The position numbers were made by a program, and so were the translations under genes. A stretch of DNA of 64,000 nucleotides from Oscillatoria sp. CS-180 (lineage in GTDB: Bacteria; Cyanobacteriota; Cyanobacteriia; Phormidesmidales; Phormidesmidaceae). This document shows, piece after piece, positions 36,713 to 46,290 of the stretch; positions within the stretch are counted from its first letter, which is position 1, and each line of letters starts with the position of its first letter. The DNA lies in NCBI RefSeq assembly GCF_028330965.1, contig NZ_JAQMUB010000089.1:1-64000 (forward strand). The letters run 5' to 3'. The notes beneath the pieces are model-generated. The model was not told the DNA's origin, did not search any database, and saw only the letters and a list, made by a program, of their open reading frames with translations.

Positions 36713-38356
36713 ATGCATGTACCGATGAGAGCTGATTTCAAGCCCTGGGTGTTGCTGTTGCTCGGGCAACTTTTAGCAGGTTGTGGATCGAATGTTGATG
36801 AATCGACGACAGTTTCCGATCCAGATGCGACGAGTGCTCAAGCGGGCTCAGCGGCGCAGATTGTGCTGGCGATCGGTGGTGAAAGCGAGGAAGGCTATGA
36901 CCCCACTCTGGGCTGGGGACGCTATGGTTCACCCCTGTTTCAAAGCACGCTGCTGAAGCGGGATGAAAACCTGGATATCGTCAACGACCTGGCGACCGAC
37001 TACCAGGTCAGCGAGGATGGCCTGACTTGGACGGTGATGATTCGCGATGATGCCGTCTTCTCTGACGGCGAACCCCTAACGGCAGAAGATGTGGCCTACA
37101 CCTTCAACCAGGCCGCCGAAAGCGGAGGGCTGACGGACGTCACGGTGTTGGACGAAGCCGTTGCCGTGGACGACACCACCGTTGAACTACGCCTAGAGGA
37201 ACCCCAAAGTACGTTCGTCAATCGCCTAATCACGCTGGGCATCGTGCCTGAGCACGCCCACGGCCCGGACTATGCCCGCAACCCTATTGGTTCTGGCCCC
37301 TACCAGATGGTGCAGTGGGATGAAGGGCAACAGTTAATTGTCGAAGCCAACCCCAGCTACTATGGCGAAGCTCCCGGCCTTGATCGCCTCGTCTTTCTCT
37401 TTGTGGAAGAGGATGCTGCATTTGCTGCTGCCAAAGCGGGTGAGGCTCAGGTAGCGAGTGTGCCGCAAGCACTAGCAGTACAGAGTATCGAGGGCATGAC
37501 GCTCTACGACATTACGAGCGTCGATAATCGCGGGCTGATGTTTCCCTACGTTCCAGCATCGGCAGGAGAAACCACGCCCGATGGCGATCCGGTTGGCAAC
37601 GATGTGACGGCAGATCCGGCAATCCGTCAGGCAATAAATTACGCCATTGATCGCCAAGCTCTGGTAGAAGGTGTTTTAGAAGGCTACGGCTCAGTGGCCT
37701 ATGGTCCGGTGAGTGGCCTGGCTTGGGAAGAACCAAGCGCTGCCATTGAAGATGCCCAGCCCGAGCAAGCCCAAGACATTCTGGCGGCGGGCGGCTGGAC
37801 GGATAGCGATGGCGATGGCGTGTTGGAAAAAGACGGGCTTACAGCAGAGTTTACTGTTCTCTATCCCGCGAATGACAGCACACGCCAAGCGCTGGCTCTG
37901 TCAGTGGCAGAAATGCTCCGACCCCTCGGCATTCGGGCCAATGTCGAGGGTAAAAGCTGGGATGAAATTGAACCGGCCATGCACAGCAACGTGGTGGTGT
38001 TCGGTTGGGGCAGCCATGACCAAACCGAGATGTACAACCTTTATCACAGTCAAGCGGCCCAGGGTGATTTCTACAACGCGGGCTATTATGCCAATCAAGC
38101 CATTGACGAAACGCTGGATTTGGCAATGGGCGCACCTTCGGAGGCCGAGGCGATCGCCTTTTGGAAAGCCGCCCAGTGGGATGGTGAAACCGGCTTTACC
38201 GCTAAGGGCGATGCCGCTTGGGCCTGGCTAGTGAATCTAGACCACACTTACTTTGTCAGTGACTGTCTGGATATCGGCCAACCTCAAGTGGAACCTCACG
38301 GCCACGGCTGGCCGATCACGGCCAACATCGCTGAGTGGGAGTGGACATGCAATTAA
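36713..38356 (+). CDS. ABC transporter substrate-binding lipoprotein, NikA/DppA type
   Basis: 547 residues, periplasmic lipoprotein: hydrophobic signal WVLLLLGQLLAG followed by lipobox LAGC. The family motifs of peptide/nickel-binding proteins are present (NLDIVNDLATDYQVSEDGLT, FSDGEPLTAEDVAYTFNQA, GIVPEHAHG, NPIGSGPYQMVQW, AINYAIDRQALVEGVL). A C-terminal segment with clustered histidines, QPQVEPHGHGWPITANI, would suit metal binding, favouring nickel over peptides, but this is a guess from composition. ATG at 36713 or at 36725. First gene of a five-gene importer operon; the next gene starts 10 nt inside its 3' end. Confidence 0.9.
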   Translation: MHVPMRADFKPWVLLLLGQLLAGCGSNVDESTTVSDPDATSAQAGSAAQIVLAIGGESEEGYDPTLGWGRYGSPLFQSTLLKRDENLDIVNDLATDYQVSEDGLTWTVMIRDDAVFSDGEPLTAEDVAYTFNQAAESGGLTDVTVLDEAVAVDDTTVELRLEEPQSTFVNRLITLGIVPEHAHGPDYARNPIGSGPYQMVQWDEGQQLIVEANPSYYGEAPGLDRLVFLFVEEDAAFAAAKAGEAQVASVPQALAVQSIEGMTLYDITSVDNRGLMFPYVPASAGETTPDGDPVGNDVTADPAIRQAINYAIDRQALVEGVLEGYGSVAYGPVSGLAWEEPSAAIEDAQPEQAQDILAAGGWTDSDGDGVLEKDGLTAEFTVLYPANDSTRQALALSVAEMLRPLGIRANVEGKSWDEIEPAMHSNVVVFGWGSHDQTEMYNLYHSQAAQGDFYNAGYYANQAIDETLDLAMGAPSEAEAIAFWKAAQWDGETGFTAKGDAAWAWLVNLDHTYFVSDCLDIGQPQVEPHGHGWPITANIAEWEWTCN

Positions 38357-39336
38357 GGCCGATAGCGACCTTTGCGTTCCAAAAGCTGCTGCGACTGGGA
38401 CTCCTGCTACTGGCAGTGGCGATATTTACCTTTGTGCTGCTGAGCCTATCCCCCATTGATCCGGTGCAGGCCTACATCGGCGCTGACATGCTGCAAATCA
38501 GTCCGGAGCAGCGACAGTTAATTGCCGAGCGGTGGGGGCTAGATCAGCCGATGATGGTTCGGTTTTGGGATTGGCTGGGACAGCTCATGCAGGGCAACTG
38601 GGGCACCTCGATGGTGTTTAATCAGCCGGTGGGCGAGGTGATCGCCAATCGGTTTTGGGTATCGCTACAAATGCTGGCGATCGCATGGCTGCTTTCTGGT
38701 CTTCTCGGTTTGGGTCTTGGTATTGTGTCAGGCACTCTAGCGGGTTCCTGGATTGATCGCGTCATCCGGCTCTATGCCTACACCTTGGCCTCGTCGCCCA
38801 CCTTCTGGGTGGCCCTGCTGCTGCTGATTATCTTTTCCGTTTCGCTGCAGGTGACGCCTATCTGCTGTGCCGCCCCTCCAGGTGTATTGGCGGAAGAGGT
38901 GACCGTCTGGCAGCACCTTCACCACCTGTTGCTGCCCGCCCTCACCCTCAGCATTATCGGTATTGCCAACATTGCTCTGCATACCCGTCAAAAGCTGATC
39001 GACGTGCTGCACAGCGATTACATCCTGTTTGCCCATGCCCAAGGCGAACCCCGTTGGGGCATTATTCGCCACCACGGCTTTCGCAATCTGATTCTGCCCG
39101 CGTTGACCCTGCAATTTGCTTCCCTAAGTGAACTGTTTGGCGGGTCAGTGCTAGTAGAGCAGGTGTTTGCCTATCCCGGTTTGGGCGAAGCCACGGTGCA
39201 GGCGGCGCTGAGAAGCGACGTGCCGCTGCTGGTGGGCATTGTGTTCTTTAGTGCTCTCTTTGTTTACACCGGTAATACCTTGGCGGACTTGGCCTATCCC
39301 GTTATTGATCCGCGCATTCGGTTAGGAGGCAATTAG
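38347..39336 (+). CDS. ABC permease, NikB/DppB type
   Basis: 329 residues, six membrane helices. N-terminal FQKLLRLGLLLLAVAIFTF, then the DppB-type periplasmic loop and the cytoplasmic EAA motif region near HARTRQKL-type TRQKLIDVLHSDYILFAHAQ and GLRNLILPAL-like RNLILPALTL. Forms the channel with the next permease. The start ATG 38347 lies within the 3' end of the upstream gene (10-nt overlap), which implies translational coupling; an in-frame start 12 nt earlier is less likely. Confidence 0.92.
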   Translation: MQLRPIATFAFQKLLRLGLLLLAVAIFTFVLLSLSPIDPVQAYIGADMLQISPEQRQLIAERWGLDQPMMVRFWDWLGQLMQGNWGTSMVFNQPVGEVIANRFWVSLQMLAIAWLLSGLLGLGLGIVSGTLAGSWIDRVIRLYAYTLASSPTFWVALLLLIIFSVSLQVTPICCAAPPGVLAEEVTVWQHLHHLLLPALTLSIIGIANIALHTRQKLIDVLHSDYILFAHAQGEPRWGIIRHHGFRNLILPALTLQFASLSELFGGSVLVEQVFAYPGLGEATVQAALRSDVPLLVGIVFFSALFVYTGNTLADLAYPVIDPRIRLGGN

Positions 39337-39416
39337 TTGCGAGTTATCAATTTTGAGTTGTGAGTTCTCTACAAAGACTCAATTCAACACTCAAACCTCA
39401 ACATTCAAAACTATTC
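39337..39416 (+). repeat. GAGTT/AACTC low-complexity inverted tract
   Basis: The 80 bases between the two permease genes carry TTTTGAGTTGTGAGTTC-type words on one side and their complements ACTCAATTCAACACTCAAA and CAACATTCAAAAC on the other, able to fold on themselves. Such tracts are common between cyanobacterial operon genes. Confidence 0.55.
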
Positions 39417-40277
39417 ATGTCCCTCACTACCACCACTCCACTGACCCTCCCAAAACGCCGAAGCAATCGTCGGCAGAAAACCCTTTGGGGAATTGCCTTC
39501 TGTGCGCTGTTTTTGTTAGCCATCATTGTTAGCCCTTGGGTGATGGGCGATGCTGGCCTTGGCCCCATGCTGAGCCAGCGCAACCAGCCCCCCGCGCTGG
39601 CTCACCCCTTTGGCACCGACTGGCTAGGGCGAGATATGCTCAGCCGCTCCCTGCACGGGATGTCTCTCAGCTTGCGGATTGGTCTCCTCGCCGCCGCCAT
39701 CAGCGCGCTGTTCGGCACTGGTCTAGGATTAGCAGCGGGTACTTTAGGCGGTTGGGTTGATGCCGTGATCACTTGGATTATTGATGTCTTCTTCAGCCTG
39801 CCGCATTTGGTGCTGCTGATTTTAATTGCCTTTGCCGCTGGGGGTGGCACGACTGGCGTCATCATCGCTGTGGCACTCACCCACTGGACGAGCTTGGCCC
39901 GGGTGATCCGAGCAGAAGTTTTACAGGTCAATGGTTCTGACTACGTGCAGCTTTCCCATCGCTTGGGCCGATCGCCCCTTTGGATTGCCCGTCACCACAT
40001 GGTGCCCCACATCATTCCGCAACTGCTGGTAGGACTGATTCTGCTGTTTCCTCACGCCATTTTGCATGAGGCGGCCTTGTCGTTTATCGGCATTGGTCTG
40101 TCGCCCCACATTCCGGCGATCGGCATTATTCTGGCGGAATCAATGCGCCACCTCTCCACTGGCTACTGGTGGCTGGGCGTCATGCCGGGGCTGCTGCTGT
40201 TGCTCTCAGTCAAAGCTTTTGACTGGCTGGGAGAGAATGTTCGGACCTTGCTCGACCCGAAAACGAGTCAGGGGTAA
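39417..40277 (+). CDS. ABC permease, NikC/DppC type
   Basis: 286 residues, six membrane helices, with the DppC N-terminal signature (SPWVMGDAG, PLSQRNQPPAL-like LAHPFGTDWLGRDMLSR) and the EAA loop region AEVLQVNGSDYVQLSHRLG. Partner of the permease 80 nt upstream. The open frame runs further 5' to 39360 through low-complexity sequence; ATG 39417 (MSLTTTTPL) gives a normal N-terminus and is chosen. Confidence 0.9.
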   Translation: MSLTTTTPLTLPKRRSNRRQKTLWGIAFCALFLLAIIVSPWVMGDAGLGPMLSQRNQPPALAHPFGTDWLGRDMLSRSLHGMSLSLRIGLLAAAISALFGTGLGLAAGTLGGWVDAVITWIIDVFFSLPHLVLLILIAFAAGGGTTGVIIAVALTHWTSLARVIRAEVLQVNGSDYVQLSHRLGRSPLWIARHHMVPHIIPQLLVGLILLFPHAILHEAALSFIGIGLSPHIPAIGIILAESMRHLSTGYWWLGVMPGLLLLLSVKAFDWLGENVRTLLDPKTSQG

Positions 40278-40366
40278 GGGACAAGGTCAATTACGAACCC
40301 TAAACCCTGAATTTATACACTCTCCGCCTATGCACTTTTCACCTATCTACTTATCTACCGCCTCCC

Positions 40367-41296
40367 ATGCTCACAGTTTCTAATCTCGGTATTACGTTTA
40401 CCCAATACGATCAGGGACTGCGCCGCAAACAGCTAACCGTGATTACTGACCTCGATTTAACCGTCCAGGCAGGTGAGTTGGTGGCAGTGGTGGGTGCGAG
40501 TGGTTCCGGCAAGAGCCTGCTCGCTCATGCCCTATTAGGAATATTGCCGGACAATGCTCAGCTGTCGGGGACGATAGAGTTTCAGGGAGCACCGTTAACT
40601 CCAGAGCGATGCAAAGCGTTACGAGGCAAGGCGATCGCCCTTATCCCTCAGTCCATTGGCTACCTAGACCCGTTGATGACTGTGGGACGACAGGTGCAGC
40701 GGGTAGGACAGCTCAACAGCTTGCCGGCAGGATCTGCCAGAACCTTGATGGAGCGCACCTTTGCCCGTTATGATTTGCCCGCTCATACACCGAAGGCCTA
40801 TCCGTTTCAGCTTTCGGGTGGCATGGCGCGGCGGGTGTTGGTCTCGACCGCAGTGGTGACTCCAGCCCAGCTGGTGATTGCTGATGAACCCACCCCCGGA
40901 TTACACCCAGATGTCGTTGCCGAAACGCTGAATCATCTGCGAGAACTAGCTCAGGAGGGGCGAGGCGTCATCCTGATTACCCACGACATTGAAGCAGCTT
41001 TGCAGATCGCTGATCGCGTGGCCGTTTTCTATGCCGGAACTACGGTCGAAATTGCTGATGCGAAAGACTTCGCGCTCGGAAACCTGCGTCATCCTTACAC
41101 TCAGGCACTCTGGCGATCGCTGCCCCAAAACGATTTTGTGCCAGTGCAGGGTAATCAGCCGAGTCCTGAAAATTTGCCATCAGGTTGTTTGTATAGCGAT
41201 CGCTGTCCTTGGGTTACCGCTGAATGCGAACAGGCGCGTCCAGAGCTGCGATGGGTTCGTCAAGGTTGGGTGAGGTGTATTCATGCTGACCGGTAA
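40367..41296 (+). CDS. ABC ATPase, NikD/DppD type
   Basis: 309 residues. Walker A GASGSGKSL, ABC signature LSGGM, Walker B LVIADEP, and His loop LITHD are intact. The C-terminal oligopeptide/nickel ABC extension with YSDRCPWVTAECEQARPEL is present, a metal/cofactor-like cysteine cluster of this subfamily. It overlaps the next ATPase gene by 14 nt. Confidence 0.92.
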   Translation: MLTVSNLGITFTQYDQGLRRKQLTVITDLDLTVQAGELVAVVGASGSGKSLLAHALLGILPDNAQLSGTIEFQGAPLTPERCKALRGKAIALIPQSIGYLDPLMTVGRQVQRVGQLNSLPAGSARTLMERTFARYDLPAHTPKAYPFQLSGGMARRVLVSTAVVTPAQLVIADEPTPGLHPDVVAETLNHLRELAQEGRGVILITHDIEAALQIADRVAVFYAGTTVEIADAKDFALGNLRHPYTQALWRSLPQNDFVPVQGNQPSPENLPSGCLYSDRCPWVTAECEQARPELRWVRQGWVRCIHADR

Positions 41297-41945
41297 AGGT
41301 CTCTGGTTTCGCTACGGAGTTAAGCTGCCGTGGGTGGTGCGCGATCAATCGCTGGGCATCATGCCAGGGGAAGTCATTGGCCTCATGGCCCCCTCGGGCT
41401 ATGGCAAAACGACCCTCGGAAAATTACTGGCCGGCTATCTGATGCCTACTCAAGGGCACGTTGCACTGGACGAACAACCCCTACCCAAACGGGGCTATTG
41501 CCCTGTACAGCTCGTTTTTCAAAATCCTGAATTGTCGGTCAATCCCCGCTGGCGGATTGACCACATTCTGCGGGAAGGTCATCCGCCGCAACAGCATATT
41601 CTCGATGCCCTTGGCATTCATCCTGGCTGGCTGACCCGCTATCCCCATGAACTTAGTGGTGGGGAGTTGCAGCGAGTGGCGATCGCCCGCATCCTCAACC
41701 GTCATACCCGTTACTTGATCGCCGATGAAATGACCGCCATGCTCGATGCCAATACCCAGGCGCTTATCTGGCAAGTGGTTTTGGACTTTGCTCGTCAATA
41801 TCAAGTTGGTATCATCGCCATTAGTCACGACCAACCCCTGCTCCAGCGAATTTGTCAACGTGATGATCTAGCTTCTGAGCAAGGCATCATAACTCTCAAA
41901 TCCGACCTTAATCATAATGCGGAGAAAGTCCAGCAGTTGTTCTAA
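41283..41945 (+). CDS. ABC ATPase, NikE/DppF type
   Basis: 220 residues, shorter than typical DppF because it lacks the oligopeptide-binding C-terminal extension. Walker A APSGYGKTT, a QLVFQNPELSVNPRWRI Q-loop, ABC signature LSGGELQRVAIAR, Walker B YLIADEMTAML (with Asp-Glu kept) and His AISHDQP are all visible, so it should hydrolyse ATP. It overlaps the upstream ATPase gene by 14 nt and completes the five-gene importer. Confidence 0.9.
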   Translation: MLTGKGLWFRYGVKLPWVVRDQSLGIMPGEVIGLMAPSGYGKTTLGKLLAGYLMPTQGHVALDEQPLPKRGYCPVQLVFQNPELSVNPRWRIDHILREGHPPQQHILDALGIHPGWLTRYPHELSGGELQRVAIARILNRHTRYLIADEMTAMLDANTQALIWQVVLDFARQYQVGIIAISHDQPLLQRICQRDDLASEQGIITLKSDLNHNAEKVQQLF

Positions 41946-41988
41946 CACTTTCAACATATCTATTTAGAATAGCCACCCTAGGAAAGGT

Positions 41989-42537
41989 ATGAAAAAAGAT
42001 GTTTCGGTTTCAATGAGTCAAGGTAATGTTTATGCCACGATTGCTGCTTTACCACCCATAATAATTCTATCTGGAATCTATATATGGATATGGGGATGGC
42101 AACAGCTTTTCATTGGAATCACTACCTTTCTAAGATATCCTTTTCTTACTCTCATAGGAATTTTTGTAGGAGTTATTTTGCATGAGTTGATTCATGGATT
42201 AGCTTGGAAGTTTTTTGGAAACAAGCCATCAAATGTAATCAAATATGGTGTCGCTTGGAAAGTTCTAACGCCATATGCCCATTGCCAAGAGACGATAGAT
42301 GTAGGGGCCTACAAGTTAGGGGTAGTTATGCCTGGTGTACTCTTAGGTCTAGTACCTGCACTTCTAGGAATCCTGACAAGTAATAGTTTGCTTCTAACCT
42401 TTGGCTTGTTTTTTACGCTGGCAGCAGGCGGTGATATTTTAATATTGTGGCTATTAAGAAATGTTGAAGCTGGAGTGTTGGTTGAAGATCATCCAACGCG
42501 AATGGGCTGTTATGTTATCAATTCAGATTGTCAGTAG
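41989..42537 (+). CDS. DUF3267 membrane metalloprotease-like protein
   Basis: 182 residues, about four membrane helices. The motif HELIH (65-69) is the HExxH of zinc site-2-type proteases, as in the DUF3267 family; HG follows. No PDZ domain. The third ligand is not clear. Markedly AT-richer than its neighbours, suggesting recent acquisition. It starts 43 nt behind the importer operon and could be read through from it, with an AGGAAAGG ribosome site of its own. Confidence 0.82.
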   Translation: MKKDVSVSMSQGNVYATIAALPPIIILSGIYIWIWGWQQLFIGITTFLRYPFLTLIGIFVGVILHELIHGLAWKFFGNKPSNVIKYGVAWKVLTPYAHCQETIDVGAYKLGVVMPGVLLGLVPALLGILTSNSLLLTFGLFFTLAAGGDILILWLLRNVEAGVLVEDHPTRMGCYVINSDCQ

Positions 42538-42904
42538 TTGTTCATATAGGCTAACAAATCATTAGGCTGAAACAGAAATCGCATTGGTTTGTTGACAATA
42601 TAGTCAATTGCTACGACGATTCTGCATGAATCGTAAAACCCTCAAAATAGGCGTCTGGTTTGCATAGATATCTTGTGCGTTTCACCGCATAAATCAACTC
42701 GTATTGCTATGTCTGATTGGATCGATTTTTGGCTTACACCATGAATTCTGTATTGTGCGAAGAGTTTTTTGAAAAGGATTTCTATTTCTGCATGATGCTT
42801 GTCTTAGCGAGACATGGAGAATCTACAGTTGCCCCGCAAGCATGGATGATGGTTACGCCATTCCACCATTCTCCTAAAGATCGTTTGAGGCTGAAAAGTT
42901 TGAA
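42538..42904. other. Intergenic region upstream of tRNA-Gly
   Basis: 367 bases between the DUF3267 gene and the 3' end of tRNA-Gly. AT-rich; one plus-strand frame crosses into the antisense of the tRNA and is not credible. I see no mobile-element end, RNA gene or other structure. Confidence 0.5.
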
Positions 42905-42976
42905 AGCGGGTGAACGGACTCGAACCGTCGACATTCAGCTTGGGAAGCTGACGTTCTACCACTGAACTACACCCGC
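42905..42976 (-). tRNA. tRNA-Gly (CCC)
   Basis: Cloverleaf on the minus strand: acceptor GCGGGTG/CACCCGC, D arm GTTCAGTGGTAGAAC, anticodon stem TCAGC/GCTGA with loop TTCCCAA (anticodon CCC), T arm GACGG TTCGAGT CCGTT-type. 72 nt including the discriminator; CCA is not encoded. It lies 21 nt downstream of the RND transporter stop on the same strand. Confidence 0.93.
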
Positions 42977-42997
42977 AGTTGGCTCCTCATTATAGGG

Positions 42998-45900
42998 CTA
43001 TTTTCCAGCGGGTGTTTTGTAGGCTTTTAACTCTTTATGAAGCGGAGACTTTGGGTTGGAACCGTTGAGGCGACGGAGCAGATTGCGGATGCCGGACTGG
43101 AAACCGTCGATATAGGTGAAGAAGACAGGAACAACGACTAGGGTAAGGAGGGTCGATGTGCTGAAGCCGCCGATGACCGCGATCGCCATCGGACTCCGCG
43201 TTTCAGAGCCAGCGCCCCATTCCAACGCAATAGGAATCATCCCTGCCATGGTGGAGATGGAGGTCATCAGGATAGGGCGCAAGCGAGTGGTGCCTGCCTC
43301 CATAACTGCCTGTCGCCGCGATTTGCCCTCTGCTTTTGCCATCAGCGCATAGTCCACTAGCAAGATGGCGTTTTTGGTAACCAGGCCCATCAGCAGAACA
43401 ACCCCAATGAGAGCAAAAAGGCCGAGAGGCTTCTGAGTTACCAGCAGGCCCATGAGGGCACCACCAATGGACAGAGGTAGTGCTGCCATCACTGCAGCGG
43501 GGTAGAGGAAGCTGTTGTAGAGCAGAACTAGAACGGCATAGATCATCAGAACAGCGGTTCCTAGCGCTAGTAAAAAGCGCCCGAAGATTTCCTGCATGAT
43601 CTCGGCGTCTCCTGCGGGCTGCTGTTGCACATCGGGGGGCAGGTTTTGGAGCGCGGGCAGGGTGTTCACCGCTGCTAGCCCCTGTCCTAGAGTGATGCCT
43701 TGAAGGTTGCCGCCAATGGTGACTTGGCGAGCGCGATCAAAGCGATCAATCTGGGCTGGACCGCTACCGAAGGCAATATCCGCAACGGCAACTAAAGGAA
43801 CGAGATTGCCGTTTTCGCCAGGGACTTTGAGCTGGCGTAAGGTATCGATCTGATCGCGATATTCAGGGTTGAGCTGAATGCGAATTGGAATCTGGCGATC
43901 GCCCAACGTAAACTCAGCCAGATTGGACTCCGTATCGCCCAGGGTGGCGAGAAAGGCGGTGTTGGCAATTTCCTGTACAGAAACACCTAAATCAGCGGCT
44001 CGGAGAGGATCAGGCGTAATCAAAATCTCAGGTTTGACTAAGCTGGCGCTGGAGGTGACTTCAACCAGTCCCGGAATCTCTCGCATCTGTCGTGTCAGAG
44101 CACTGGAGGTTTCGAGTAGCGTAGTCGGATTGTCTCCCTTCAAAATGATGGTCAGGTCTTTGCTTTGTCCCCCAGCTCCCTGACTTTCGAAGCTAATACG
44201 AGCACCGGGAATAGTTGAAAATAGCTGTCGTGCGTCTTTTTCAAAAGCATCTTGACTGGCTACACGCTCTTCTTCAGGTTTTAGGCGCACAAATAAAGAG
44301 GCTTGGTTAACGCCGTCTCTCCCTTCAGACGTCAAAATGTTTTGAACGGCTTCGTGGGTGAGCAGTTCAGTGGTGAGCCGCCCAGTCACTTGGTGAGTAT
44401 CTCGGAGTGTCGATCCCGGTGGTAATTCGACCACAATAGTGGATAGACCCGTATCGCCTGCTTCGAACAGGCTAGTGGGGATGTAGGGCACCAGCATCAG
44501 ACTGCCGATGAAGAACATGACCGCAAGGGCGATCGTCAAAAGACGATGGCGCAATCCTGCTTTCAGAAGTGACTGATAGGGATGAAAACGACGACGCGGA
44601 GCGCGACCGTTACCGTTGCCGTTGAGAGCAGGTTCTGCCGGTTCTAACTTGGCGGGTTTTGGCTTGAGCAGATAGGCGGCCATCATCGGCGTCATCAGTC
44701 GAGCGACCAGGGTTGAGAACATTGTGGCCGTGGCGACGGTAACCCCAAACGGTTTGAAGAACTGTCCTGGAATGCCGCCCATGAAAGCAACTGGAATGAA
44801 GACGGCAACGATTGTTGCGGTGGTCGTGATGACGGCAAGCCCTACCTCAGCCGTAGAGTTGATCGCGGCCTTGAAAGGTGGCTTACCCATGCGAATATGA
44901 CGCTCGACGTTCTCAATTTCTACAATCGCATCGTCTACCAAATTTCCTACCGCTAGCGTCAGACCCAGCAGCGACATGCTGTTTAGGGTGTAGCCAAACC
45001 AGTCAATGACCAAGAAGGTTGGAATGATAGACAGGGGTAACGCGGTAGCGGTGATGAGGGTCGCCCGCCAGTCTCGTAGGAAAACCCCGACGACGACGAC
45101 GGCGAGAATGCAGCCGATAATGAGCGCTTCAATAGAGGCCTGATAGGAATCTCGAATATCGGTGGCGCGGGTGAAGATGAGCTGCAAGGTAATATCTTCG
45201 GGCAAGCTTTCTTCTAAAACAGCAACCTGGTCTGTGACTCCCTCTTCTACAGAGACAAGAACACTGCCTGTACTCCGGAGTACCGAGAATGCGACCACTG
45301 GCTGCGTATTGAAGTAGGCAGCTTGGCGGGCTTCGGCAAATCCACGTTCGACAGATCCTAAACTTTTCAAAGGAACAGCCGTGCCGTTGGGAAGCTGAAT
45401 TCGATAGTTGGCTAGCGCCTCGACCGTTGGAGCACTACCTAGAGTTCGTAATCCTTGTTCCTGCTGACTCACCGTAGCGCGACCGCTAGGTAAATTGACG
45501 TTGAGTGCCCGAATCTGATTGTTCACCTGAGAGGCCGTGATTCCCAATGCGTCCAGCTGATTGGGATCAAGGTCTACCCGAATCTCAGGGTCAACGCCGC
45601 CGATGCGATTGACCTGAGCGACCCCTGGAACTGATAGCAGGCTGCGGCTGATTTCTCGATCAACTAAATCACTCAGTTCCTCAACTGATCGCTGATCTGA
45701 AATGACCGCATAGGTCAGAATCGGGCCGCCTTCAAAATTCAGCCGCCGCACAATTGGGTCGTTAGCCGCTGCTGGGAGGTCGGATCGAATGCGAGCGATC
45801 GCATCGCGCACGTCATTGGTAGCGCGATCAGTATCGGTACCCAGTACAAAGTTGATAATCGTCTGGGAATTTCCGTCAGTAATCGTGGAGTAAATTTCGT

Positions 45901-46138
45901 CAATGTTGCCCAGTCCCGCGACAGCATCCTCAACCTTTTTGGTCACCTGTGTCTCCAATTCCTGAGGCCCCGCGCCTGTTTGGCCCACTGTCACGATGAC
46001 GGAGGGCAGATCAATATTAGGGTTAAGGTCTATTCCCAAGCTATTAAAGGAAACCAGTCCTGCCAAGGTTAAGACCAGGAATAGAACCAAGGTCGGAATG
46101 GGGCGTCGAATAGACCAGCCGGAAACGTTGAAGGACAT
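42998..46138 (-). CDS. RND efflux transporter, HAE1 (AcrB) type
   Basis: 1046 residues. Inner-membrane proton-driven drug/solute exporter. The N-terminus (SIRRPIPTLVLFLVLTLAGL), the periplasmic porter repeats, the transmembrane motif LTLAVGNLVDDAIVEIENVE with its Asp relay residue, and the C-terminal LLMGLVTKNAILLVDYALMA block are typical. Full length with 12 helices in the usual two halves. The membrane-fusion partner is encoded 152 nt upstream on the same strand; no outer-membrane TolC gene is adjacent, so it presumably uses one encoded elsewhere. Substrate unknown. Confidence 0.95.
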   Translation of the reverse strand: MSFNVSGWSIRRPIPTLVLFLVLTLAGLVSFNSLGIDLNPNIDLPSVIVTVGQTGAGPQELETQVTKKVEDAVAGLGNIDEIYSTITDGNSQTIINFVLGTDTDRATNDVRDAIARIRSDLPAAANDPIVRRLNFEGGPILTYAVISDQRSVEELSDLVDREISRSLLSVPGVAQVNRIGGVDPEIRVDLDPNQLDALGITASQVNNQIRALNVNLPSGRATVSQQEQGLRTLGSAPTVEALANYRIQLPNGTAVPLKSLGSVERGFAEARQAAYFNTQPVVAFSVLRSTGSVLVSVEEGVTDQVAVLEESLPEDITLQLIFTRATDIRDSYQASIEALIIGCILAVVVVGVFLRDWRATLITATALPLSIIPTFLVIDWFGYTLNSMSLLGLTLAVGNLVDDAIVEIENVERHIRMGKPPFKAAINSTAEVGLAVITTTATIVAVFIPVAFMGGIPGQFFKPFGVTVATATMFSTLVARLMTPMMAAYLLKPKPAKLEPAEPALNGNGNGRAPRRRFHPYQSLLKAGLRHRLLTIALAVMFFIGSLMLVPYIPTSLFEAGDTGLSTIVVELPPGSTLRDTHQVTGRLTTELLTHEAVQNILTSEGRDGVNQASLFVRLKPEEERVASQDAFEKDARQLFSTIPGARISFESQGAGGQSKDLTIILKGDNPTTLLETSSALTRQMREIPGLVEVTSSASLVKPEILITPDPLRAADLGVSVQEIANTAFLATLGDTESNLAEFTLGDRQIPIRIQLNPEYRDQIDTLRQLKVPGENGNLVPLVAVADIAFGSGPAQIDRFDRARQVTIGGNLQGITLGQGLAAVNTLPALQNLPPDVQQQPAGDAEIMQEIFGRFLLALGTAVLMIYAVLVLLYNSFLYPAAVMAALPLSIGGALMGLLVTQKPLGLFALIGVVLLMGLVTKNAILLVDYALMAKAEGKSRRQAVMEAGTTRLRPILMTSISTMAGMIPIALEWGAGSETRSPMAIAVIGGFSTSTLLTLVVVPVFFTYIDGFQSGIRNLLRRLNGSNPKSPLHKELKAYKTPAGK

Positions 46139-46290
46139 AGGATTAGGTCAGGAATGGATGGGAAGGCGGATGGAGAGTCAGGGAGGAGCAATGAAGCTGT
46201 GGTCAGCTTTCAGGGGCTAGGATGTTCATTCCCATATGGCGTTGCCCCAGCTTGTATGGTCAGTGCGATCGCCGCATAGGCAAATACTCG

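Noticed and set aside
42717-42965. 82-codon plus-strand frame ending in the tRNA antisense
   Set aside because: It runs through the tRNA-Gly complement, and its sequence shows no family.
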